Assembly: GCA_031295385.1 (NCBI GenBank) | Contig: JAUMOL010000007.1 | Coordinates: 205,309-269,308 of the forward strand | DNA: 64,000 bases | Direction: 5' to 3' | From: Collinsella sp. | GTDB lineage: Bacteria > Actinomycetota > Coriobacteriia > Coriobacteriales > Coriobacteriaceae | Part shown: one piece after another, positions 41,252 to 49,331 of the stretch | How the letters are laid out: each line of letters starts with the position of its first letter | Position numbering within the stretch: the first letter of the stretch is position 1 | The notes under the pieces: model-generated | The model's input: only the letters and a program-made list of their open reading frames with translations | Databases searched by the model: none | What the model was told of the DNA's origin: nothing | Position numbers and translations under genes: made by a program

Positions 41252-44200
41252 ATGGCGCGTAAGTTTAAGTCTATGGACGGCAACGAGGCGGCCGCATATG
41301 TTTCGTATGCGTACACCGAGGTAGCGGGAATTTATCCCATTACGCCGTCCAGCCCGATGGCCGACCATGTCGACCAGTGGGCGGCCCAGGGTCGCAAGAA
41401 CATCTTCGGCACCCCGGTCAAGGTCGTCGAGATGGAGTCCGAGGCAGGTGCAGCCGGTACCGTTCACGGTTCGCTGGGTGCCGGTGCTCTGACCACCACC
41501 TACACGGCTTCTCAGGGTCTGCTCCTGATGATCCCGAACATGTACAAGATCGCAGGCGAGCAGCTCCCGGGCGTTTTCCACGTCTCCGCGCGTTGCGTCG
41601 CTTCGCATGCCCTGAACATCTTTGGCGATCACTCCGACGTCATGGCCTGTCGCCAGACCGGTTTCGCCATGCTCGCCGAGGGCAACGTCCAGGAGGTCAT
41701 GGACCTCTCGCCGGTGGCTCACCTTGCCGCCATCGAGGGTAAGACCCCGTTCCTTAACTTCTTCGACGGTTTCCGCACCAGCCACGAGATCCAGAAGGTC
41801 GCCATGTGGGACTACAAGGATCTGGCCGAGATGTGCGACATGGACGCTGTCCAGGCTTTCCGCGATCACGCGCTCAACCCTGAGCACCCGCATACCCGCG
41901 GTAGCCACGAGAACGGCGACATCTTCTTCCAGAACCGCGAGGCCTGCAACAAGGTCTACGACGAGCTTCCCGCCGTCGTCGAGGGCTACATGAAGAAGAT
42001 CAACGAGAAGCTCGGCACCGATTACGGCCTGTTCAACTACTACGGCGCTCCCGATGCTGATCGCGTCGTCGTGTGCATGGGCTCCTTCTGTGACGTGCTC
42101 GAGGAAGTCATCGACTACCTCAACGCTCACGGCGAGAAGGTCGGCCTGGTCAAGGTTCGCCTGTTCCGTCCGTTCTCCATCAAGCACTTCGTCGACGTTC
42201 TCCCCGAGACCGTCAAGAAGATTGCCGTCATGGACCGCACCAAGGAGCCGGGTTCCATCGGCGAGCCGCTCTACCAGGACGTTGTCTCCGCTCTCTACGA
42301 GGCCGGCAAGACGGGCATCAAGGTCGTCGGCGGCCGTTACGGCCTGGGCAGCAAGGACACGCCTCCCGCGTCCGCGTTCGCTGTCTTCGAGGAGCTCAAG
42401 AAGGACGAGCCCAAGCGCGAGTTCACCATCGGCATCGTCGATGACGTGACCAACCTGAGCCTGCCCGAGGCCGAGGATGCGCCCAACACCGCAGCCCCCG
42501 GCACCATCGAGTGCAAGTTCTGGGGTCTGGGTGGCGACGGTACCGTCGGCGCCAACAAGAACTCGATCAAGATTATCGGCGACCACACCGACAAGTACGT
42601 CCAGGCCTACTTCCAGTACGACTCCAAGAAGACCGGCGGAGTCACCGTCTCGCACCTGCGCTTTGGTGATTCCCCGATCCGCTCGCCGTACTACGTGACC
42701 AAGGCCGACTTTGTCGCCTGCCACAACCCCAGCTACATCGTCAAGGGCTTCAAGATGGTCCGCGACGTCAAGCCGGGCGGCACCTTCCTGGTCAACTGCC
42801 AGTGGAGCGACGAGGAGTTCGCCGAGCACATGCCCGCCGTGGCCAAGCGCTATATCGCGAACAACAACGTCAACGTCTACCTGATCGACGCTATCGACCT
42901 GGCCGCCAAGGTCGGCATGGGCAAGCGCACCAACACGGTGCTTCAGTCCGCCTTCTTCGCGCTGGCCAAGGTTCTGCCCGCCGAGGACGCCCTGCAGTAC
43001 ATGAAGGACGCGGCCACCAAGTCCTACATGAAGAAGGGCCAGGCCATCGTCGACGCCAACCACAAGGCCATCGATGCCGGCGCTACCGCCTTCCGTAAGT
43101 TCGAGGTTCCGGCCGACTGGGCTACCGCCGAGGACGCCGCTCCCGTCGAGCTCTCCGAGGAGACCAAGTCCGCCATCGCCCAGCAGGTCAAGAACCTGCT
43201 CGAGCCCATCGATCGCATGGATGGCGACAGCCTGCCCGTTTCCGCCTTCGTCGATTGTGCCGACGGCCAGTTTGAGCTGGGCGCCTCCGCATACGAGAAG
43301 CGCGGCGTCGCCGTGGTCGTTCCTCACTGGGACGAGACCAAGTGCATCCAGTGCAACCAGTGCGCCTATGTGTGCCCGCATGCCACCATCCGTCCGTTCG
43401 CGATGACCGAGGACGAGGCTGCCGCCGCGCCCGAGGCTACCCGCACGCTCGACGCCATGGGCCCCAAGGCCAAGGGCATGAAGTTCACCATGGCCGTGTC
43501 CCCGCTCGACTGCATGGGCTGCACCAACTGCGTCAAGGTCTGCCCCAAGGGCGCCCTCGAGATGGTTCCCACCGAGCAGGAGATGGATCAGCAGCCCGTT
43601 TGGGACTATATGGTCGAGAACGTCTCCGAGAAGAAGGAGCTCATCGCGGCCAACGTCAAGGGCAGCCAGTTTAAGCAGCCCTACCTGGAGTTCTCCGGCT
43701 CCTGCGCCGGCTGCGCCGAGACCGCCTATGCACGTCTGGTGACCCAGGTTGCCGGCGACCGCATGTTCATCTCCAACGCCACCGGCTGCTCCTCCATTTG
43801 GGGCAACCCCGCTGCCACCGCTCCTTACTGCAAGGACAAGGACGGTCACGGCCCGGCGTGGAATAACTCCCTGTTCGAGGACAATGCCGAGCACGGTCTG
43901 GGCATGGCCGTCGGTTACGAGGCCGTCCAGAAGAAGCTGATCGCCGCTACCCAGGACATCATCGCTGCCGATGGCCCGTCCGATGAGCTCAAGGCTGCCG
44001 GCCAGGCTTGGATCGACTCCGTCAACGACGCCGAGGCTTCCAAGACCGCTGCCGCTGCCTACGTTGCCGAGCTCGAGAAGTGCGGCTGCGACGCTTCCAA
44101 GGCGATCCTCGCCGACAAGGCTTACCTCACCAAGAAGTCCTTCTGGATCTTCGGCGGCGACGGTTGGGCCTACGACATCGGCTTCGGTGGCCTGGACCAC

Positions 44201-44791
44201 GTCCTGGCTTCCGGCCACAACGTCAACGTCTTCGTCTTCGACACCGAGGTTTACTCCAACACCGGTGGTCAGGCCTCCAAGGCCTCGAACCTGGGCCAGG
44301 TCGCTCAGTTCGCCGCTGCCGGTAAGGTGACCAAGAAGAAGTCCCTGGCCGAGATTGCCATGAGCTACGGCTACGTCTACGTGGCGCAGGTCGCCATGGG
44401 CGCCAACCCGGCTCAGACCCTCAAGGCCATCCACGAGGCCGAGGCCTACGACGGCCCGTCCCTCATCATCGGCTACAGCCCCTGCGAGATGCACTCCATC
44501 AAGAAGGGCGGCATGCAGAACTGCCAGGCCGAGATGAAGAAGGCTGTCGAGTGCGGTTATTGGAACCTCTTCCGCTTCAACCCCGAGGCTGCTGCCGGCA
44601 AGAAGTTCTCGCTCGATTCCAAGGAGCCCGCGGGCGGTTATCAGGAGTTCCTGATGAACGAGGCTCGTTACGCTTCGCTGACGCGTTCCTTCCCCGAGCG
44701 CGCCGAGGAGCTCTTCAAGGAGAACGAGCAGGCCGCTATGGACCGCTACGCTCACCTGCTGAAGCTCAAGACGGTGTACAACGAGGCCTAG
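41252..44791 (+). CDS. nifJ: Pyruvate:ferredoxin (flavodoxin) oxidoreductase
   Basis: A single-chain homodimeric enzyme of 1179 residues, the usual length. It oxidises pyruvate plus CoA to acetyl-CoA and CO2, passing electrons to ferredoxin in anaerobes. Domains in order are the pyrimidine-binding start (YPITPSSPMADHVDQW), the transketolase-C-like domain, an EKR segment (FWGLGGDGTVGANKN), two 4Fe-4S motifs (CIQCNQCAYVCP, CMGCTNCVKVCP), the proximal cluster Cys (CAGCAETAY), and the thiamine pyrophosphate site (GDGWAYDIGFGGLDH...SNTGGQASK). The start is the ATG after GAGGGG. Codon use is strongly biased, suggesting high expression. It is monocistronic, ending in a large nested hairpin. Confidence 0.97.
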   Translation: MARKFKSMDGNEAAAYVSYAYTEVAGIYPITPSSPMADHVDQWAAQGRKNIFGTPVKVVEMESEAGAAGTVHGSLGAGALTTTYTASQGLLLMIPNMYKIAGEQLPGVFHVSARCVASHALNIFGDHSDVMACRQTGFAMLAEGNVQEVMDLSPVAHLAAIEGKTPFLNFFDGFRTSHEIQKVAMWDYKDLAEMCDMDAVQAFRDHALNPEHPHTRGSHENGDIFFQNREACNKVYDELPAVVEGYMKKINEKLGTDYGLFNYYGAPDADRVVVCMGSFCDVLEEVIDYLNAHGEKVGLVKVRLFRPFSIKHFVDVLPETVKKIAVMDRTKEPGSIGEPLYQDVVSALYEAGKTGIKVVGGRYGLGSKDTPPASAFAVFEELKKDEPKREFTIGIVDDVTNLSLPEAEDAPNTAAPGTIECKFWGLGGDGTVGANKNSIKIIGDHTDKYVQAYFQYDSKKTGGVTVSHLRFGDSPIRSPYYVTKADFVACHNPSYIVKGFKMVRDVKPGGTFLVNCQWSDEEFAEHMPAVAKRYIANNNVNVYLIDAIDLAAKVGMGKRTNTVLQSAFFALAKVLPAEDALQYMKDAATKSYMKKGQAIVDANHKAIDAGATAFRKFEVPADWATAEDAAPVELSEETKSAIAQQVKNLLEPIDRMDGDSLPVSAFVDCADGQFELGASAYEKRGVAVVVPHWDETKCIQCNQCAYVCPHATIRPFAMTEDEAAAAPEATRTLDAMGPKAKGMKFTMAVSPLDCMGCTNCVKVCPKGALEMVPTEQEMDQQPVWDYMVENVSEKKELIAANVKGSQFKQPYLEFSGSCAGCAETAYARLVTQVAGDRMFISNATGCSSIWGNPAATAPYCKDKDGHGPAWNNSLFEDNAEHGLGMAVGYEAVQKKLIAATQDIIAADGPSDELKAAGQAWIDSVNDAEASKTAAAAYVAELEKCGCDASKAILADKAYLTKKSFWIFGGDGWAYDIGFGGLDHVLASGHNVNVFVFDTEVYSNTGGQASKASNLGQVAQFAAAGKVTKKKSLAEIAMSYGYVYVAQVAMGANPAQTLKAIHEAEAYDGPSLIIGYSPCEMHSIKKGGMQNCQAEMKKAVECGYWNLFRFNPEAAAGKKFSLDSKEPAGGYQEFLMNEARYASLTRSFPERAEELFKENEQAAMDRYAHLLKLKTVYNEA

Positions 44792-44801
44792 GTCTCCCAC
44801 C

Positions 44802-44927
44802 GCAGGATCTGAGGGCTGACCTTCGCGGACGTCCTCGGACATGAAAGAACCCCCGCTGCGCACTACGTGCGGCGGGGGTTCTTTCGTCCGTGCGGAGTGT
44901 CCGCGAAGGTCAGCCCTCAGATCCTGC
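44802..44927. repeat. 29-bp perfect inverted repeat enclosing the nifJ terminator
   Basis: The arms 44802-44830 and 44899-44927 are exact reverse complements over 29 nt. Between them is the separate terminator hairpin, and short GGAC/GTCC matches continue the pairing. The whole 126 nt can fold as one long hairpin. Confidence 0.92.
44844..44886 (+). terminator. Intrinsic terminator after nifJ
   Basis: Stem AAAGAACCCCCGC(tgc) / GCGGCGGGGGTTCTTT: at least 10 uninterrupted pairs plus A/U ends giving U-tracts on both strands. It is about 55 nt after the nifJ stop. Confidence 0.88.
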
Positions 44928-45075
44928 TACGACTACGTCCTCGGATTGTGTGGGCTGATGAAGGACGTGGCTGGTCGGGTATTCCGTCCCCTTCGCTGTT
45001 TCGCGGCTTTGCCGCGAAACCACGCGTCACTTTGGGGATGGATAGGGGACGGGGCTGGATTGCGGATTCAAATGG
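44928..45075. repeat. Hairpin-rich intergenic segment
   Basis: Contains GTTTCGCGGC-TTT-GCCGCGAAAC (44998-45020), a perfect 10-bp stem, nested in CCGTCCCC...GGGGACGG. No gene. It lies between the 3' end of nifJ and the 3' end of the minus-strand AAA gene. Confidence 0.6.
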
Positions 45076-46437
45076 CTAGAGAGATATGGGTGCGAACGAG
45101 AAATCGTTATTGGGGTCATCCTTTTCCATAAACTCATCGAGACAAAACGTCATGTAGATTGGAACGTACAGAACCTTGCCCTCTTTGCTGAGATTCTCGT
45201 GGCTTAGTACAACGGCTTCGGGAATTTTGTACTCGCCCACACTCATCAGACGATCGAGGGCCGCGTGCGCTCGAACTTTCTTGCCCGATTTGACCTCGAT
45301 TGGGACAACATGACCGTGGACGCCTTCGATCACAAAGTCAACTTCACCGACCTCACGCGTTTGGTAGTACCATGCATCCGCCCCGAGGGCAACGAGTTCC
45401 TGCGCGACCACGTTCTCATAGAGACCACCAAGGTTGGGAGTTTTCATATCAAGATAGACAGCGCGTGCGGTGCTGCCGGGGTATCGCGATGCGAGCATGC
45501 CTGTATCAGACTCGTATAGTTTGAAGGCTGTCGTTTTCTCCGTCCTCTTGAGAGGACTCCGTGGCTCCGTCACCCTGGCGACCATCAATCCAACACCTGC
45601 GTTAACAAGCCACAGGAAATCCTGCTCATATTTTTTAAGGCGAGCTCCCTCACCCAGAGACGAAACAACAAAGCGATGAGACTCCGCCTCAAGCTGAACG
45701 GGAATTTGCTCAAAAATCGACCGAACGTTAAACGCTCGAGTCGATGCATATTTTGAGATATCGCTTTTGTACTGATCGACCAGCTGAGTTTGAAGCTCAC
45801 GTGTGCTCACGAGCGAATAACCCGAATCAATATAATTCTGAACGACCTCCGGCATGCCGCCGCAAACGATATAGGCTCTATAGTTCTTGAGCATCGCCTC
45901 ATGAATATAGTTTTCGACAGGATGTTTCTCGACAAGGCAGCTGCGAATGCCTGCAAGCACATTCTCGCTTACGCTGTTTGCCCAACAAAACTCTTCAAAA
46001 TCCATCGGGCGCATAACAATGTGCTCTACATACCCCACCGGAAAAGAAGAGATCCCCTTAAACTCAGTCCCAAGCATAGACCCCGAGAAGACATAGCTAA
46101 AGCGCCCATCCTCGACCAACGCCTTCATGAGTGTAACGATCTGCGGATACTCCTGAATCTCATCGACAAAGACAAGCGTATCGCCCTCAACAAGCGGCGC
46201 ATCCGCAAGAAGGGCTACGCGGTTGATAAAGTCAACGGAGTTCTTTGCGCCAACAAGTGTATTCCTTGCTTCGACATCGAGTAGTAAATTGACCTCAAAA
46301 TACGAAGCGTAGTTGCTTTTTCCAAACGCGCGAATCGCATAGCTCTTGCCAATCTGACGCGCACCAGTAACGAGTAATGCCTTATTGGAGTTATTCTTCC
46401 AGCTCAAAAGCCTATCAGTGACCTTACGGCGTAGCAT
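45076..46437 (-). CDS. AAA-family ATPase with DUF4143 domain
   Basis: A 453-residue protein of the same broad class as 3228-4580 but only distantly similar. It has Walker A GARQIGKS, Walker B LVFVDEIQEYP and VFSGSMLG. The C-terminal part ends with a nuclease-like core, GEVDFVIEG-x7-PIEVKSGKK, the D...ExK pattern of PD-(D/E)XK folds. I chose the ATG at 46437, preceded by GGGGG; the frame stays open for 34 more codons, but that stretch is a repeat-rich control region rather than protein. The gene is AT-rich against its surroundings, indicating transfer. Defence, plasmid-like or toxin-antitoxin roles have been considered for such proteins, none established. Confidence 0.85.
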   Translation of the reverse strand: MLRRKVTDRLLSWKNNSNKALLVTGARQIGKSYAIRAFGKSNYASYFEVNLLLDVEARNTLVGAKNSVDFINRVALLADAPLVEGDTLVFVDEIQEYPQIVTLMKALVEDGRFSYVFSGSMLGTEFKGISSFPVGYVEHIVMRPMDFEEFCWANSVSENVLAGIRSCLVEKHPVENYIHEAMLKNYRAYIVCGGMPEVVQNYIDSGYSLVSTRELQTQLVDQYKSDISKYASTRAFNVRSIFEQIPVQLEAESHRFVVSSLGEGARLKKYEQDFLWLVNAGVGLMVARVTEPRSPLKRTEKTTAFKLYESDTGMLASRYPGSTARAVYLDMKTPNLGGLYENVVAQELVALGADAWYYQTREVGEVDFVIEGVHGHVVPIEVKSGKKVRAHAALDRLMSVGEYKIPEAVVLSHENLSKEGKVLYVPIYMTFCLDEFMEKDDPNNDFSFAPISL

Positions 46438-46451
46438 TAAACCCCCAAATG

Positions 46452-46535
46452 ACAAAAATTGACAGATAGAATCGCCTAAAATCATACAAAAATTGGCAGA
46501 TAATATTGTCGTAAATATACAAAAATTGGGAGATA
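46452..46535 (-). promoter_or_regulatory. Three iteron-like direct repeats upstream of the AAA/DUF4143 gene
   Basis: ACAAAAATTGACAGATA (46452-46468), ACAAAAATTGGCAGATA (46486-46502) and ACAAAAATTGGGAGATA (46519-46535): 17-nt repeats at 33-34-bp spacing, about three helical turns. They immediately precede the start codon and are probably protein-binding sites. Confidence 0.8.
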
Positions 46536-46589
46536 GCAAAGGTTCGAATAGGCCTCAAAGCCACTGAAACAGTGCTCTACTATGCGAAG

Positions 46590-46623
46590 GGGCTGGGGAC
46601 GCTGTTGGGTGCGTCTCCAGCCC
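46590..46623. repeat. Hairpin after the DUF3830 operon
   Basis: GGGCTGGGGACGC / GCGTCTCCAGCCC, a 13-bp stem with one wobble and an 8-nt loop, beyond the stop of the gene at 46679. There is no U-tract on the minus strand, so its terminator role is uncertain. Confidence 0.6.
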
Positions 46624-46678
46624 TCTGATTCTTACTTTGGATCCCGATGGTGGGGTGTTGTCGGTGCTGCTTGCTTGG

Positions 46679-47203
46679 TTACCTTGTCTCGCCGGACTCC
46701 GTGCGTAGGCGGTAGCCGTGGACGAGGTCGCTAATGGCCGGCCAGGGAATCTGGCGGTCGACCCAAAATTGGAGCTGGACCAGATAGCGCTCGGTGGCGC
46801 GGGTGAGGGCTGCAAACTGTTCGTGAGTCTCTACCTGGGCGTAGAGGTCGCGGCTGTGGGCGAGGATTGCCGTGGTGTCATCCATTTTGCCGGTGACGTC
46901 GAAGGCGCCCGAGAACCAGTCGCACAGGCGCGCGGCGCTGTTGTTGATCGTTGCGAGGTCGGCGGTGCCGTCGTTGGCGTTTTCGTTGGCCTGGGCTCGC
47001 AGGAGGGAGAGGGAGTCGGCCGCGTTCATGCAGTAGCCGACGGTGAAGTTCCAGACGGCGAATTCGCGGCCTGTGTCAAGCTTGCGGCGGCGCATGTAGT
47101 CGATATCGCGCGGTTCCTCGAGCATCATTTGGTCGGCGAGGGCCTCAAGTGCAGTGGTGTACTCGGCAAGGTCGAGTGCGAGCAGGGTGTTGATATCCAT
47201 CAT
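46679..47203 (-). CDS. Hypothetical helical protein, second gene of DUF3830 operon
   Basis: A 174-residue cytoplasmic protein, apparently all alpha-helical, with no recognised family. Notable stretches are LAEYTTALEALADQMMLEEPRDIDYMRRRK and ATERYLVQLQFWVDRQIPWPAISDLV. I chose the ATG at 47203, 7 nt from GGAGG and 2 nt after the DUF3830 stop; the ribosome binding site lies inside the preceding gene's end, indicating coupling. The role is likely tied to the DUF3830 protein. Confidence 0.7.
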   Translation of the reverse strand: MMDINTLLALDLAEYTTALEALADQMMLEEPRDIDYMRRRKLDTGREFAVWNFTVGYCMNAADSLSLLRAQANENANDGTADLATINNSAARLCDWFSGAFDVTGKMDDTTAILAHSRDLYAQVETHEQFAALTRATERYLVQLQFWVDRQIPWPAISDLVHGYRLRTESGETR

Positions 47204-47205
47204 CT

Positions 47206-47622
47206 TTAGGCCTCCGCTTCGATCTCGACGATTTCGTTTTTGATGCACATGCCCTGGTTGTCCCAGACATTGCGGCAGGCGGCGGCAAAGCGCTCGCGGT
47301 CGGCTTCGCAGATGCGGGCGAACATGTTGCAGGTGCCAAAAGGCTCACAGACGTCAAAGAAGATGCAGATTGATGACCATCCGCCATACCAGCTCACGGC
47401 GCCCGCTGGCTCGTGAAAGACGGGGTTCTCGATGTGCTCGTAATTGGCGATGGGGCCCGAGACAGGATACGTCACCTCGGCATCGCAGATCTTGGCCGAA
47501 AAGATACGTGACTCGACCGGACAGGACGATTCGAACAGCTTGCATGTCTCGGGGGCCTTGTCCCAGAGCATATCGGCGAGAAACGTCTCGCCATTCAGCG
47601 TGATCTTGAGCATTTTTGTCAT
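47206..47622 (-). CDS. DUF3830 family cyclophilin-like protein
   Basis: A 138-residue protein resembling the DUF3830 family (cyclophilin-like fold). Visible are ITLNGETFLADMLWDKAPETCKLFES, the central GAVSWYGGWSSICIFF and the C-terminal CRNVWDNQGMCIKNEIVEIE. GAGGAGGT is 8 nt before the ATG at 47622. In other bacteria such genes often lie near hydantoinase, amidohydrolase or dihydropyrimidinase genes; here carbamate kinase is divergent and an amidohydrolase lies 6 kb away. The biochemical role is unknown. Confidence 0.7.
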   Translation of the reverse strand: MTKMLKITLNGETFLADMLWDKAPETCKLFESSCPVESRIFSAKICDAEVTYPVSGPIANYEHIENPVFHEPAGAVSWYGGWSSICIFFDVCEPFGTCNMFARICEADRERFAAACRNVWDNQGMCIKNEIVEIEAEA

Positions 47623-48224
47623 AGTAAGGACCTCCTCAATCCGTCGCTCAAGGGGTTCGCTGGCGGATAAGGAGAAGACAGCGGCGGGGTCGCCGAACCC
47701 AAACTTCACGACAGATCTCTGTCGCCCCAGCCCGCGCTGTTCTTCGCTAAAGTACCATGCCGCAATTGCGCGCGCAATATCAGTTTTTGATTTTCTGGAA
47801 GCGGCAATCGACGAGACGGCTCGCCGGCTGCCGGCCGACGCGCGGCAAAGGCACTCGTCTATTCCTTAAGTTGGATGAAAAACGCCATGTTATTGCAGGG
47901 CTGCATACTCGTCCAATAAGTGCATAGAATCTCGTATAGTGCGAGTAAGATTTTGCGCTGTCTGTTTTATGTTTAGCAAAGATATAGTTTGCATAATCTG
48001 GTCTAATCCCTGCTCTATTAAAATAAAGTTGCACGTAAATGACGTAGATATGCTTGAGCTGGGTTTCTTTACGCTGAGCGGGTAAAAGCGACCGTTCACC
48101 GTTCAACTATTTTCAAAATGAATAAAATGAGCGATAAAGAGAATATAAACCTTAATAAACTCGCGTATCGCACGGGCGCGGGTTATTAATGGGTTGTAGG
48201 CCTTTTACAGAAAGGATTCCAGCA
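47623..48224. promoter_or_regulatory. AT-rich divergent region between the DUF3830 operon and arcC
   Basis: About 600 nt without a convincing gene. GC falls sharply over 47880-48190, where several A/T-rich segments (e.g. TATAAA near 48146) could be promoters for arcC. AAAGGA serves arcC. No terminator or known riboswitch was recognised. It may hold regulator sites or decayed foreign DNA. Confidence 0.5.
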
Positions 48225-49187
48225 ATGTCTAAGCCTCTTGGCAAGCCCGATCGTATCGTCGTCGCCCTTGGCGGCAACGCCCTCGGCAACAACCCCGTTG
48301 AGCAGATCGAGGCCGTGAGCAACACCGCTCACGCTCTCCTCGGCCTGATCGAGCAGGGCAACGAGATCATCATCACCCACGGCAACGGCCCGCAGGTTGG
48401 CATGATCCAGAACGCCTTCGCCGCTGCCCACGACGCCATCGGCACCCCCGAGATGCCGCTGCCCGAGTGCGGCGCCATGTCCCAGGGCTACATCGGTTAT
48501 CACCTGCAGCAGGGCATCGGCCGCGAGATGCACAAGCGCTATAAGCGCTGGCACGCCGCCACCGTCGTCACCCAGATCGAGTGCGACCCGGACGATCCCG
48601 CGTTCAAGAACCCGACCAAGCCGATCGGCCCCTTCTACACTGAGGAGCAGGCCAAGGAGTTCATGGCCGAGGATCCCTCCAAGGTCTTCGTCGAGGATTC
48701 CGGTCGCGGCTGGCGTCGCGTCGTCGCTTCCCCCGATCCCAAGAAGATCGTCGAGGCTGACTCCATCCTCAACCTGCTCGATAACGAGTTCATCGTCATC
48801 GCCTGCGGTGGCGGCGGCATCCCCGTCGTCCGCGACTACGAGAACAAGGGCTGCTACAAGGGCGTTCCCGCCGTCATCGACAAGGACCTGGGCGGCGAGC
48901 TGCTGGCCGAGGACTGCGACGCCGACGTTCTGTTCCTGCTGACCGCCGTTGAGCATGTCGCCATCAACTTTGGCAAGCCCAACCAGGAGGAGCTCGAGGA
49001 CATCACCGCCGACGAGGCCGAGCGCCTGGCCGACGAGGGTCAGTTCGGCAAGGGTTCCATGGAGCCCAAGGTCCGCGCTGCCATCAAGTTCGCCCGTTCC
49101 CGCAAGGGCCGCACCTGCATCATCGGCGCCCTGGACAAGGCCGCCGAGACCATGGCCGGCCTCTCCGGTACCCGCATCCACGAGTAG
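48225..49187 (+). CDS. arcC: Carbamate kinase
   Basis: A 320-residue enzyme of the amino-acid kinase fold: carbamoyl phosphate + ADP to ATP + carbamate, used to harvest energy from arginine, agmatine, purine or hydantoin breakdown. Motifs are VVALGGNAL, THGNGPQVGM, CGGGGIPV and AVIDKDLGGELLA. I chose the ATG at 48225, 10 nt after AAAGGA. Codon bias suggests high expression. No arginine deiminase or ornithine carbamoyltransferase is in the window, so the carbamoyl phosphate source is elsewhere. A strong terminator follows. Confidence 0.96.
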   Translation: MSKPLGKPDRIVVALGGNALGNNPVEQIEAVSNTAHALLGLIEQGNEIIITHGNGPQVGMIQNAFAAAHDAIGTPEMPLPECGAMSQGYIGYHLQQGIGREMHKRYKRWHAATVVTQIECDPDDPAFKNPTKPIGPFYTEEQAKEFMAEDPSKVFVEDSGRGWRRVVASPDPKKIVEADSILNLLDNEFIVIACGGGGIPVVRDYENKGCYKGVPAVIDKDLGGELLAEDCDADVLFLLTAVEHVAINFGKPNQEELEDITADEAERLADEGQFGKGSMEPKVRAAIKFARSRKGRTCIIGALDKAAETMAGLSGTRIHE

Positions 49188-49252
49188 TCTCTACTCTGTT
49201 GCCTCTCTCGTGGGCGCCAGGCAAGACGCCCGCAAACTAGCCTCTCTTCATG

Positions 49253-49289
49253 AGCCCCGCAGTCCGCTCCGACTGCGGGGCTTTTGTTT
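49253..49289 (+). terminator. Intrinsic terminator after arcC
   Basis: Perfect 12-bp stem AGCCCCGCAGTC / GACTGCGGGGCT, 6-nt loop, then TTTTGTTT. Confidence 0.92.
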
Positions 49290-49331
49290 CAACCCGGCAC
49301 TTGGGGACGTTCCTTTCCTGCCGGCAGCTTG

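Noticed and set aside
41192..44863. 1223-codon open frame on the minus strand over nifJ
   Set aside because: The strong codon bias of nifJ removes stop codons from the antisense frame. The predicted product is Val/Leu/Gly/Asp-rich with no recognisable domains.
46438..46539. N-terminal extension of the second AAA/DUF4143 protein
   Set aside because: The extra 34 codons consist of the three direct repeats (the translation repeats an NFC-like pattern), and the good ribosome binding site is before the ATG at 46437.
47780..48106. Small minus-strand gene in the AT-rich region before arcC
   Set aside because: No ribosome binding site or family resemblance, and the frame crosses a composition boundary.
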